From positions 16,330,733-16,394,732 of the forward strand of contig NC_132973.1 in assembly GCF_047496725.1 (NCBI RefSeq): a stretch of 64,000 bases of DNA, written 5' to 3'. Made by a program: the position numbers and the translations under genes. Positions 35,085 through 44,788 of the stretch are shown here, piece after piece. The notes beneath the pieces were generated by a model. That model was not told where the DNA came from. It did not search any database and saw only the letters and a list, made by a program, of their open reading frames with translations. Origin of the DNA: Anoplolepis gracilipes (taxonomy: Eukaryota; Arthropoda; Insecta; Hymenoptera; Formicidae). Each line of letters begins with the position of its first letter. Position 1 is the first letter of the stretch.

Positions 35085-35486
35085 ATGGCTGATTATCGTC
35101 CCTCAGAGATTGTTGATATTTTCCTTGTTCTCGGAGAATGTCAACTAAATTATCATGAAGCTTCGCGAGTTTACCGGAATCGTTACCCCGAAAGAGAACA
35201 ACATTCGAATCATACTACAATCCGGGACTTCGAACTAAGAGCTCGCCAAGGCCGTTTAGAACGTCAAAGAGCACATCATGAGTATGATGAAGATGATGTG
35301 CGTGTGCACGTTAGTAGTGATATAATGAGGTTTCTAACTCGGGAGCTCGGGGTGCGGGGGCGGGGGGACCCGCGGGCGCGGGGGGATGACGTCACGCAAG
35401 TCCGCGACGCGGTTTGTAGACGCGGGGTACGCGGGGAGGAGGGAGAGGTCCGCGATACAGCTGTAGGTCCGCGACGCAGCCGGTAG
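35085..35486 (+). CDS. Short HTH (DUF4817-like) ORF, probably transposon-derived
   Basis: The ATG is followed by a compact helical region, YRPSEIVDIFLVLGECQLNY, then HEASRVYRNRYPER and HTTIRDFELRARQG. This matches the helix-turn-helix layout of DUF4817-type domains common in insect mobile-element proteins (family knowledge). From about residue 85 the frame runs into GC-rich tandem repeat sequence (RGRGDPRARGDD...), so the C-terminus is not trustworthy. I see no catalytic domain. It may be a remnant or a stand-alone DNA-binding ORF. Confidence 0.5.
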   Translation: MADYRPSEIVDIFLVLGECQLNYHEASRVYRNRYPEREQHSNHTTIRDFELRARQGRLERQRAHHEYDEDDVRVHVSSDIMRFLTRELGVRGRGDPRARGDDVTQVRDAVCRRGVRGEEGEVRDTAVGPRRSR

Positions 35487-35600
35487 ACGAGGGGATTGCG
35501 GAGAGGAGAGAGAGGTCCGCGGCGCGGCCGGTCGACGAGGGGTTTGCGGAGAGGGAAGAGAGGTCCGCGAGTAGGGAGATGGATAGAAAGAGACAGCGCG
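35340..35600. repeat. GC-rich tandem repeat
   Basis: Units of roughly 50-60 bp sharing GACG.GGGG.TGCGGAGAG, GAGAGGTCCGCG and GGC.GG. It is strikingly GC-rich against AT-rich surroundings. ORFs on the minus strand here are repeat-encoded. 35601-35825 is GA-rich and 35826-36180 is AT-rich low complexity with no gene. Confidence 0.7.
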
Positions 35601-36183
35601 ATAGGCGTTCGCAACGCGGTAGACGGAGACGCGTGGTATAGGATAGGATAAGGAGAGCGCTATGCGCATTGTACATAGCGTAGGACAATGAGAGCATGAT
35701 GTGGTGGGAAAAGGAGAAGATTACAATAGGAAGATAGCGTGAGAGAGAAAGAATGAGGATGAGGAGAAAGGCTAGCGGGAACGCGATAAGACGGAGGCTA
35801 AGGTGTACGCGAGAACGCAGATTAAATTTTTTTTTTTTATATTATTATATTATTATTATATATTATATTATTATTATTATTACTAATTATATATATTAAA
35901 TATAATCTAATCAATACTAGGTGGAGGAGGAAGAAGGATGAGATAGATAATGAAGGCGCAAAACATATACACATATTTATCATAAACAAAATATTTAATT
36001 ATAAAAATGTGTATTTTTATACATATAGTGTGTGTGTGTTTTAAAAAATATAAAAGATATAATTTAAAAAATATTAAAAAATCTAAAATATAATATAAAA
36101 TATAAAATATAAAAAGATATGAAATATAATATATAATATATAAAATATAAAATATAAAAAGATAAAATATAAAGAAGAAAAAA

Positions 36184-36889
36184 CTAAAAATTAGTCGGAG
36201 AGAGGCGGAGGGGGAACTCGCGACGACTGCTTCTGTAACAGAAAAAAATGAACATTTATATTAGTACCTTAAAAAATACACAAACTTTTGAGTGTATTAT
36301 ATAGAGATACTTACAGTACGAGGGGCTCCTCTCCGAACAATCTGCGGAGACAGAAAATGTCCACGTACAGGTAAGGGAAGAACCCGTCTAAGAGGCGAGC
36401 ACGAGGGCCATCGCCCCACAAATCCTCATATTCCGCATATTCGCGGTTGAAGGTCCGCCACCGACGCAGCTCTTTCATGTGCGCGATGTTGATATATCCC
36501 GGGATGAGGTTGTGGTAACATAGATATTCCTGTAAAAGAAAAAACATATAAATATATTATAAATATATTATAAATAAAAAAGCATATAAAATAATAATAA
36601 ACATTACTTACATCACCAAGTGGGATGTGGTAGCACCGATATTGGTAACACTGTAAAAGATAAAAGTGTAAATATAAATATATTATAAATAAAAAAGCGT
36701 ATAAAAATAATAAAAACTATTTACATCCTCGAACAGTACATCCAACAACGCTCGGAATAGGTTGCGAGCCAAATTTTTAACCCAGCGAAGTGCACGGCGA
36801 TGGCTTCGCCTGCCAACCCCTTCGGAAAGCCGAAGGCGACGGTACCCCATCTCGAACATCGCGTCAAGAAATGCCATAACTTGCAACAT
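36184..36889 (-). CDS. Small four-exon gene of unknown function
   Basis: Exons on the minus strand: 36889-36725, 36650-36612, 36529-36315 and 36232-36184. All introns are GT-AG (GTAAAT, GTAAGT, GTAAGT; three acceptors ending TTTTACAG or GTTACAG) and only 74, 82 and 82 nt. Phases match: 165, 39, 215 and 49 nt give 468 nt, 155 codons plus stop, open throughout. The N-terminal exon is basic and hydrophobic (RRLRLSEGVGRRSHRRALRW). Exon 2 (YRCYHIPLGD) resembles the start of exon 3 (YLCYHNLIPG), and introns 1 and 2 are alike, so exon plus intron were duplicated. I recognise no domain, signal peptide or membrane segment. Confidence 0.55.
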
Positions 36890-37690
36890 TTTTTAAATCT
36901 TTATAAAATAAACTGCACTTCACAAATCAACTCACAGGATCACAGTCAGATACTTTATGCTAGCTCCAGCGAGAGATAGGTAACGTCTCGGTGAAAAAAT
37001 GGGTAGGGGATCTGCGTAAGAGTTAGCAACAAATGCTTACTCTTCACAGCTGACAAAAAAAATTAAAAGCTGACGCGGACTGTCGCTCCACACAACATTC
37101 ATACAGATAATTATAATTATAATTAAATAGCGACACAATCAAATAAGCATCAGACATCTATTGAAACATTGATCAACATCGATCTAAACATGTTTAAACC
37201 TTATTATACATCAAATAAATATCTTAATATCATGACTTGAAATATAATACCAGATGCAGCTACACCATGAAATGTAATATTCACCACACAGATGCACACA
37301 TGGCTAAGAGATATAATACTTGCTACAGATTGATCCAACCACTATCATACATCAAACAAATATCTATTGAACCACTATCGAACCACTATCGTACATCAAA
37401 CGAACATCTATCGTACATCAAACGAACGTCGATCAACATCAAACGAACGTCGATCAACCTCAAGCGAACCATGAACGACATGAATTTTAATATTTTTTCG
37501 CGTTTAAAAATGTCAAATATTCCACGCCCATTGTCTGCTAAAATGCAGACTAATAGAAAAATGCATCACATACTGTAATATAATACATGCTACAAGGAGA
37601 GGATAAAAAAGATAATAACACACATGTATTGTAACAATAGTTTATTATAAATATGGATTGATCGAACCTTTATGATGATGATTTGACCAC
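36890..37690. other. Non-coding stretch with short ATCAAACGAACGTCGATC-type repeats
   Basis: No gene seen. 37380-37470 contains about four tandem units of 18-21 bp (CATCAAACGAACGTCGATCA and variants). The first part holds the presumed upstream region of the small four-exon gene, which reads away from here. Confidence 0.5.
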
Positions 37691-37728
37691 CAATTGAATA
37701 ATTTAAATACATTTTGTAAAGCACAATT

Positions 37729-38155
37729 TCATACATGTCTATCGCAACGCAGAGTAGCATCTAATTTATCTAAAGCAGGAACGTCATCACAGTCGTTATC
37801 CAAAGTCTCGACAATAAGACCGATTCTCTCATCGTCTTCCAGTAAATTTGCCAACCATTCTCGTTTTTCATGTCCTTTGACATACACTCGAAAAGATGCA
37901 TCTTTCAACGTCACGGCGTCAGTGATTAAACGTTTGGCTCTGTAGTACGGAATGTTTCCATTGCAGATTGTGATGTTTTCCAATCAACCATGCAACTTGA
38001 GATCTCTCAGATCTCGTGAGCAAACGGAATGGTGTAAGACTCGTAAAAATATAATGAGAGAGTACAGAGCCCTTTGTCAGAATCGCAATTTCTTTCACGA
38101 TAAACTTTTCTCCAACGATAAATCTTTGGAGATCCACAAACGTTGGCACAACCAT
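37729..38155 (-). pseudogene. Conserved Polinton-associated protein, function unknown
   Basis: Two overlapping frames (38155-37919 and 37983-37729) form one broken gene. The first part contains FVDLQRFIVGEKFIVKEIA, the second YYRAKRLITDAV and VYVKGHEKREWL. I know proteins of this style from Polinton-like regions of many invertebrates but no established activity. The frameshift lies near 37980. It follows the capsid gene on the same strand, in keeping with one late-gene block. Confidence 0.5.
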
Positions 38156-38264
38156 AATGAAATGATATTGGTGAGAACTATGACGGACAACTAATGTCGA
38201 TCATCGAGTATCGCCAGTTTTATAATGTTATAATGTTATAACATTGGAGGGGATTATTCCTCAT

Positions 38265-39740
38265 TCATGTAATTTTGCGGACAACATTTGTCAACGGGTT
38301 ATATTCGACAATGCGATCGTGCAAGATGAGGCAATATACGGTAGTATTTGCGGGTACATCTAGCTTACATTCAAATTCTATTCTTACGTCTACGGTAGCA
38401 TTTTTGACAGACTCGTTTTGTCGCGAGCAGTCAATGACTGTGAGAGGACCGCACTCTAGAAATTTTGCCATGGTAAATAATACATTATTATTATTGCATC
38501 CGTAATAAGATTTACGAAAACGCGCATACATGTCGAATAGGATAGCGTATCTCTTTTTATCAAAATCCAAATTTAAATCATCATACGGATAAAAATCAGA
38601 GTTCAGATAGAGTTTAACGTTTGTCAATTTGCAGTCGTCAAATTTGGTAATATCTTTCGACGCGACATTTTTTCTATCAGTCTGTAGTGCAAAGATTACG
38701 TATCGCGGTTTCTCCAGCTGAGAGGCAGTTTTCACAGTCCACGAATGCTTAGTCGTACTGTGTAGCAAAGGAAATTCGTATAGATCCCACGAGCGGAAAC
38801 TCATGTTCAAGTATCTACCGCTTTCTAACGCTCGTAGCAAGGACAGTTTATTAATTTCGTTCAATATTACGTGAGGCATACGCCATTGTATTTTGTGTAA
38901 TTCAATCTCAGCTTCAGCAGCCTGAGCTCCAAATAGACAATTGTTGTCGTTGCGTGAACGTATTAGAATCAATTCATGACGAGCGTTAATCAGAACGCGC
39001 TTATAATCCTCGCAAAATCCAAGCAACATGTTGAGCGGCACGCAAAAATTGAAGTAACCTTCGCTACCATTATTTTCAACTATATTCCACGCAGTATTGT
39101 GCAAGATTTTACTTCTCTCGTGTGTAAGAGAAATGTAGTTTTTAATCGTGCAAGTTATTCCAGCGTTTCTGTTGCGATCAATTTCCACACCGTTAAGTTC
39201 ATATCGAAGTTCATCAAACATGAATGCAACGCAATTATTTCCCAATATCATTAGTTCATCCTTTTTTCTTATCGTCAATTTTCCTTCAACTCGTAAAGGA
39301 AGCTTTCGCACGGTAACGTGTACAAATCCTGATGCTGTATAGGTATCCGTATCTCATCGCTATATCCAAGTGTTGTATTTGCGTATGGATTGTACGTATG
39401 AGTTTCAATCTTTACTATACGGTCGTTAAAGATCAGTTCGCTTCCAATGTTCAAAATGTCAATCATTCTTTCAATTATTTCGTACGACAAATCCCAAAGA
39501 CTTTAAAAATTCACGATTCAACGCGCTGAGCTTCTTTTTAGCGTAACCAGACACCTGATTATTGTCACTAGACACCGTTCGTCTCCTCGCAAAAGTATTG
39601 TCCCTCGTAAAGATGTTGTCTCTCGCGTGTTCCGTTTCATTCAACACGAGCATACTATTTTTGACGTCGTCGTACGTGCAATCGTACGGTAATTTCCTCT
39701 CCTCAAAAATCGAGCAATCGACTCTCCTGATCCATAACAC
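38265..39740 (-). pseudogene. Double-jelly-roll major capsid protein, frameshifted
   Basis: Frames 39740-39471, 39490-39275 and 39311-38265 run on from each other. The last and longest (about 348 codons) has the conserved FMFDELRYELNGVEIDRNRN segment and YFNFCVPLNMLLGF, typical of the capsid protein of Polinton-like elements. The N-terminal parts contain AKKKLSALNREFLKSLGF and SDEIRIPIQHQDLYTLP. Frameshifts lie near 39480 and 39300. The first is shared by the inverted copy at 42.1 kb, so it is older than that duplication. The family builds an icosahedral shell. Here it is a fossil. Confidence 0.7.
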
Positions 39741-40373
39741 GTATCGTTAAATCAATAATGTTTCGCACGACGATCGGTAGATAAATGATTTGCGCGGGCG
39801 TTTCCGATATCTTATATCCCGGTGGTACGCTCGGAGAAAATTCATGTATCGTATGTACGCGCTTACTATTGCTATATGCACCAGCGGTCACACTGCATTC
39901 TATACGAATAATGTTTACGTTAATAATATTTATCGGCACATCTGATTCGTACCATTTCCGCGGCTGCAATACGATTCGAGAATCCCAACAACGATCCTAT
40001 GTTGTTGGGCTTATTAAAATTTATTCTGTATATGCATTTAATTTCACTTTTCAACGTATTATGATTAGCGCGAATCACTATTGGATATTTCTCATCATTG
40101 TTATTAACAATGTTGTGGGAATCGTATTGTAAAATTGCATGCGTTAGATATTCATTTATACCATGCAATTCGTACGATCCTTCGGGAATCGTAATTTCCT
40201 TGTCGTCGTTGTCAAAGTAAAATTTATTATTCGGAATTCACGTTTGGTATCGTATGATAAGTTTCAAAATCCGTTAAACCAAGTTCATAATCATCATCGT
40301 TCAAATCTATGGCTGGAAAGTAGCTTACGGTAAGAACGCTACTCTTACCAGTCAACGTAAGTGTCAGTGACAT
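39703..40373 (-). pseudogene. Penton-like minor capsid protein, broken
   Basis: The start is ATG at 40373 (MSLTLTLTGKSSVL...DYELGLTDFETY), a short frame that ends at a TAA near 40240. The frame at 40168-39920 continues with the LHGINEYL region, and 39969-39703 carries IHEFSPSVPPGYKISETP and RVMDQESRLLDF. I take this as the single-jelly-roll penton-like protein that accompanies the capsid gene in Polinton-like blocks. The role is less sure than for the capsid. Breaks lie near 40240 and 39960. Confidence 0.5.
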
Positions 40374-40402
40374 GTCGAATACTGAGTCACGACAGTAGAG
40401 TG

Positions 40403-40774
40403 TTAGGCTTTAAATTTAATCGTTTGAAGAAATTGTAGACACAATTGTCCGCAAATACTCTGATTATAATTTTGATAAGACGCATGATTGTATTCAATTT
40501 TTGTCACATTCTGTCCAAAATATTGCACCAATTCCTCGGGCGGTCGAAGATTTCCAAAACTGTCAAAATACACAACATTATCTCCCCTCTTTGCGTATGC
40601 TACCCAATGAGTACCAGGACCCTCAACGTCGTCCAAATTGACAATGCAGCTCTCGTTTCGTCGCACGCCGCTTATCGGTAAATTATTGCGCATGAAAACG
40701 CCTCTAAAGAACGGTATGCGCATACGTCTTGCAAGTTGTTTCAATTGTACGTTAGTTGTTACACCTGCAGGCAT
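40403..40774 (-). CDS. Adenain-like cysteine protease (maturation protease)
   Basis: I choose the ATG at 40774 (MPAGVTTNVQLKQLARRM), giving 123 codons, unbroken; the frame is open further upstream. The catalytic His lies in GTHWVAY, the Asp in YFDSFG, and the Gln/Cys region in SICGQLC, the order of the adenovirus-type/Ulp1-fold proteases. In Polintons and adenoviruses this enzyme cuts virion precursors. It lies between the core-like and penton-like genes. It is intact although its neighbours are broken, which could be chance given its short length. Confidence 0.72.
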   Translation of the reverse strand: MPAGVTTNVQLKQLARRMRIPFFRGVFMRNNLPISGVRRNESCIVNLDDVEGPGTHWVAYAKRGDNVVYFDSFGNLRPPEELVQYFGQNVTKIEYNHASYQNYNQSICGQLCLQFLQTIKFKA

Positions 40775-40787
40775 TTTTAACGTTTTT

Positions 40788-41198
40788 TTAACGTTTTTTT
40801 TTCTTAGCAGCCATTGAGAACCCCTGTCCGCGCTTGTATGGAGCGAGATAAAGTCCACGACCTCCCATAGCACGATTGTGACGTTGCATTTCTTCGAATT
40901 GGCGTTGCGCAGCCTTGCTACCGTTTACAGCCTTTGCGATTCCCGCTGCTCCACCAGCCAAAGAACCGACTACTCCCAACAATGGTAAAATCGATAAAAT
41001 ACCACCACACTTCGCTACTGGAAGTATTCGTTTTTTCAACATCTTTTTCTTTTTCGGTGATTTTTTCATCTTCATTCCCATACCAAATTTCGTTTTTGCC
41101 TTCATAGCCGTCCAAACAGCCGTAGCAGCCGCTCTTTCACCAAGAGTCGAATCCCTCGCGGTAATACGTTCCCGCGCCTTCACAGCTACGATCCGCAA
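40788..41198 (-). CDS. Small basic protein with hydrophobic centre (core/pVI-like)
   Basis: Intact ORF of 136 codons. The N-terminal half is very Lys/Arg-rich (KKSPKKKKMLKKR). The centre is a Gly/Leu-rich hydrophobic stretch (ILSILPLLGVVGSLAGGAAG), followed by a conserved tail with NRAMGGRGLYLAPYKRGQG. This is the layout of the small membrane-active/core proteins encoded next to the protease in adintovirus- and Polinton-like elements. SLAGG-A and MGGR-G fit the adenain cleavage consensus ([ILM]XGG-X and [ILM]XGX-G), so it may be a substrate of the neighbouring protease (inference). Confidence 0.6.
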   Translation of the reverse strand: MRIVAVKARERITARDSTLGERAAATAVWTAMKAKTKFGMGMKMKKSPKKKKMLKKRILPVAKCGGILSILPLLGVVGSLAGGAAGIAKAVNGSKAAQRQFEEMQRHNRAMGGRGLYLAPYKRGQGFSMAAKKKKR

Positions 41199-41565
41199 CG
41201 TGTCGTTCGCCGAGGTCGTTGCTTCGCGAGTAAGCTATATCGTGGTCGCGACACGCAGCGTCCGAGCGATACTCGAAATTTATTAATTAACATTTCAATA
41301 TCATAACGAAATGTTTTGACAGAATAACTAGTATCGTCAACATGTTGTTTAATTTATAATAAGACTTTATGTCAATTATTGCCTCGCGAAGCTCTTCGAT
41401 AATTGACATGATTTCATTGCCGTGAGCATTGTTACCTGCTACGATCTACCAATTCGTTGGGATCGTTCCAATGCACATATTCAATTTTATTCTCACTCAG
41501 TGTCATAGTGCGTGGTAGGTTTATACCTTTCCCAATTTTTCTTTTGATAGAAAGTAATGAAGCGA

Positions 41566-41880
41566 TTATATACAATATTTATATTTGTATCCTTTGTTAC
41601 CTAATACTGGATTACGCACATTACTATCACGTCTATGCGCGTTTATTGCCAGTAATATACTTTTATATTTATGCATATCGTTCTCTGTATATACAGCATC
41701 GTCGAGAATTCTCTTAAAAATTAATTCGTAGAGACCCGGCGTCCCCGCACATTTCACTCCATTGATGATTATATTATCATTCTTATCCACTTCGAAATGT
41801 TTATCGCCGAGCATCATTCCTTCGTCGGAAAATTTAACACCGTATACGTAATCCATCTCGTTATTTACATCTTGGCCCAA
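41566..41880 (-). CDS. Polinton-block protein of unknown function, probably partial
   Basis: ORF of 104 codons with VYGVKFSDEGMMLGDKHFEV and a C-terminal HRRDSNVRNPVLGNKGYKYK pattern. It resembles proteins I associate with Polinton-like regions in insects, but the family has no known activity. It is first in the row on the minus strand. The C-terminus probably continued (GNKGYKYK is normally internal), so the gene is likely truncated. Confidence 0.4.
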   Translation of the reverse strand: MGQDVNNEMDYVYGVKFSDEGMMLGDKHFEVDKNDNIIINGVKCAGTPGLYELIFKRILDDAVYTENDMHKYKSILLAINAHRRDSNVRNPVLGNKGYKYKYCI

Positions 41881-41999
41881 AATTGCTCCGATATATCTTT
41901 GTCCGAGCGAACCAAGATGTTCTCACAACATATTCAGACCCTTGAATGTTTGTAATTGACGTTGAACCGACGTCATAACCGCTTCGGGTGTGGTGTCAC

Positions 42000-42331
42000 A
42001 CTGGACAACATCTTTACGAGGGACAATACTTTTGCGAGGAGACGAGCGGTGTCTAGTGACAATAATCAGGTGTCTGGTTACGCTAAAAAGAAGCTCAGCG
42101 CGTTGAATCGTGAATTTTTAAAGTTTTTGGGATTTGTCGTACAAAATAATTGAAAGAATGATTGACATTTTGAACATTGGAAGCGAACTGATCTTTAACG
42201 ACCGTATAGTAAAGATTGAAACTCATACGTACAATCCATACGCAAATACAACACTTGGATATAGCGATGAGATACGGATACCTATACAGCATCAGGATTT
42301 GTACACGTTACCGTGCGAAAGCTTCCTTTAC
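42000..42331 (+). repeat. Inverted copy of the capsid-gene segment 39296-39620
   Basis: The segment matches the reverse complement of 39296-39620 with only a handful of differences, including the same out-of-frame junction before TTGAAAGAATG. It lies about 2.4 kb away in opposite orientation, so the protease, core-like and penton-like genes sit in the loop of a large inverted repeat. Homology ends abruptly at both sides. Confidence 0.85.
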
Positions 42332-42370
42332 GTATACAATATGATTAATGATCACACGAATATATTTTAA

Positions 42371-44063
42371 TAATAACGACAACGTACTCACTTCACTAAA
42401 TTATTATATGTTACAGGAACCACTGGAGGACACACTGCCACGCGGGTGTATACGAGAATGTGGATCTACAATATTATTAGGATTATAACATTAGTTAATA
42501 GAACTTTTCTTTGACTATAATTTCACGCGCGGAGAGGTTTCGGACTTAAACGATATTAGATAGGCGGCATTAATAATAATCTGATTGTCTGGAGAAGAAA
42601 AGATATAACGCTTATATTGTTGATAGAGATAAATTTACTGCGAATGAAAATTAAGATAAAATGTATTTGAAAGTGATAGATAGAATTCGATATGTATTGT
42701 GAGCGCCGTGAAAATCGAAAAAGAGAAAGAAAATATAATAGTGACAGTGGAAACAATTAATCATGAATAAAATTATACGACGGTAAATGCAAGAACTGGA
42801 AACTAATTAATAATATTTGCGATGTGCTAGTCTCGAAGTCTCTCTGAGTTAATGATTTTGTGTGAATAATACCGAGTAATGAACTAAAAACACTGATTCG
42901 AAGATAAAATATTAATTATACTATGTGAAAATTTGTAAGAACGTACGTATGATCGAATGCTATAAAGATAACCGATTATTAAATCGTATGAATAACTGTC
43001 TGTACGTAAAGTGAATTTAATGAATACTGAATACTGAATGCATACTGAATGTCTCGAGAACCAAACTGTAAGAACTGTCGGTCTGACTGATCTGAATGAA
43101 CTGAATGAGCGAAAACTGATTTGAATACTGACTGAAACGAATATCTGAATGAGCGAAAACTGATTTTACTGTCAGGGTGAAAGCCGAATACTGAATTAAC
43201 TGCTGTAACTGTTGATCTGTCTAAATCGAATATTGATTGAATACTGACTAAACTGCGAGAACTGAATTCTGAGCGCATGGTGCTCCCGTTTATATACCCG
43301 TGGTCGCTGAGGGTTCCCAACCTTCTGAATTGTAGTGCGCGCAACATGGTCCGATCCTGGTCACGCTTGTTTGTCACGGGTATCACGCGCCAAGCAATAG
43401 TAAGCGGTCACGGTGTTTGTCTGAAATTTTCACGTGATCCGACGGTTCCTGATTGTTCTGGAAGCTTCGGTACTAGCGTTATAATATAATATTTATATCG
43501 TTAATTTCTAGATATATCGCAATTATTACTAGCGTAACGATAACTTATCTGATTAATTACTTATCGCCGCATTGTATTATAGCATTGAACTTAAATAATT
43601 GTAGAGATATGAGAGCATTTCGCTAATTAACTTAATAATTAACAATTATTTATAATGTCGCATAATGTTATTTGTGGATTAACGAGGTCTAAATTAGTTT
43701 ACAGACATTAAACTCGCAATTATATAACTATATGTATGTATATCATTATAACTAGTAGTAAAAGTTTATATATATATAATAATGGTATAAATGTACATGT
43801 AATATGCCGTAATATATTTAGAATGAATGGATGAGGAGTGTGTAAGTGTGTATAAACGCATAAATTTGTGACAAGTTTATATTGTGAGAGATTGAGTGTG
43901 TAATTTAAATAATGTGTATGAATTAGCTATAAGATCCGGAACTATTGTGTTACCGTGTGTGAATGATATGTTGATTATGCATATGTTAATATATGAGTAT
44001 GCCTGTAATAAGTTTATAATAGGTTTATTGAGAATCGTTTGTGCGTACTATTGCGTCACCGTG
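42371..44063. other. Non-coding stretch, probably LTR B sequence with minus-strand promoter
   Basis: No gene. 43020-43190 holds short direct repeats (GAATGAGCGAAAACTGATTT twice, many CTGAATA units). A minus-strand promoter is listed separately. Because LTR B clearly continues to the left of 44064 (the right copy runs off the window), this region is likely its R/U5 part. I could not find a convincing left end; TGTTACAGG at 42409 and TGTCACGGG near 43372 are candidates. Confidence 0.4.
43255..43302 (-). promoter_or_regulatory. Minus-strand TATA box and initiator-like site
   Basis: On the minus strand TATATAAA (near 43293-43300) is followed about 25 nt later by TCAGAATTCAGTTC, which contains TCAGTT, the initiator motif typical of insect gypsy LTRs (established). 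This places a transcription start near 43265 reading left, in the orientation expected for the left copy of LTR B. Confidence 0.45.
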
Positions 44064-44354
44064 TATATAAATTATTTATAGGATGTGTATATTTGCGTGT
44101 TACTGGGTGAATAACATGTCTATAATATTCAGATACTGATTAAATATTGTATAGATGATAAGTTTATAACGCGCGTATTTTTGTATCACCGGGTATATTA
44201 GGCGACTATTGTTATATAATTTAATGGTGTGTTTATTATGGAGCGTGTATCTATGTAATTATTTCTGGGTATTCATTATGCGTTTATACTTGATTTATGT
44301 AATGTATGATGTGTGTATTATTGTACCACCGTGTATATAGGTATGATCATTTTG

Positions 44355-44386
<32 letters not shown>

Positions 44387-44744
44387 GCATATGTATATTG
44401 TAATTATTATTCATATCGAATAAAATGAAGGAGTTTTAAGAATATTATCGTGTTCAAGTTATTTCGGACAACTTGTATAAGTAAGAGTTAATTAATTAAT
44501 TGTATATATTTGTGTGTGACTGTCTAACTTTCGTTATCTTCCAGAGCTTTGTTCTTTTTAAATTCTGTATGGGATTTTTATATTGTTTTCACTATAATAT
44601 ATATATATATATCGTGAGTGGTCCATTTTAATTATTATTGGTTTTAATTGATCACATAAATGTTGTCTGAGTCTTGAGGAGTTCTTGTCAGATCATTATA
44701 ATTTGCCTTTAAAATATGTATGGATCATGATTTTTGCAGCGAGT

Positions 44745-44785
<41 letters not shown>
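44745..44785. repeat. (TA)n microsatellite
   Basis: Pure (TA)n run in LTR B, matched by a longer run at 61712-61764 in the inverted copy, so the tract changed length after the copies separated. Similar (TA)n runs stand at 44365-44391, 46200-46236, 50088-50119, 60272-60294 and 61903-61929. Confidence 0.9.

Positions 44786-44788
<3 letters not shown>

Larger units (their letters stand above)
37690..42370 (-). mobile_element. Polinton/adintovirus-like virion gene block, rearranged
   Basis: Six minus-strand genes in a compact row encode virion-type proteins: an unknown protein, a small basic/hydrophobic core-like protein, an adenain-like protease, a penton-like protein, a double-jelly-roll capsid protein and another conserved unknown. 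This set is typical of Polintons/Mavericks and adintoviruses (established). No polymerase B or integrase is visible. Two genes are intact, the others carry frameshifts. About 330 bp of the capsid gene (39296-39620) recurs almost unchanged in inverted orientation at 42000-42331. Confidence 0.7.

Noticed and set aside
35276..35697. Overlapping minus-strand ORFs of about 100 codons
   Set aside because: Encoded by GC-rich tandem repeats in all frames; no independent support.
39290..39490. Programmed frameshift in the capsid gene
   Set aside because: The shared junction in both inverted copies first suggested it, but there is a second frameshift near 39300 and the penton-like gene is broken too, so decay is the simpler reading.
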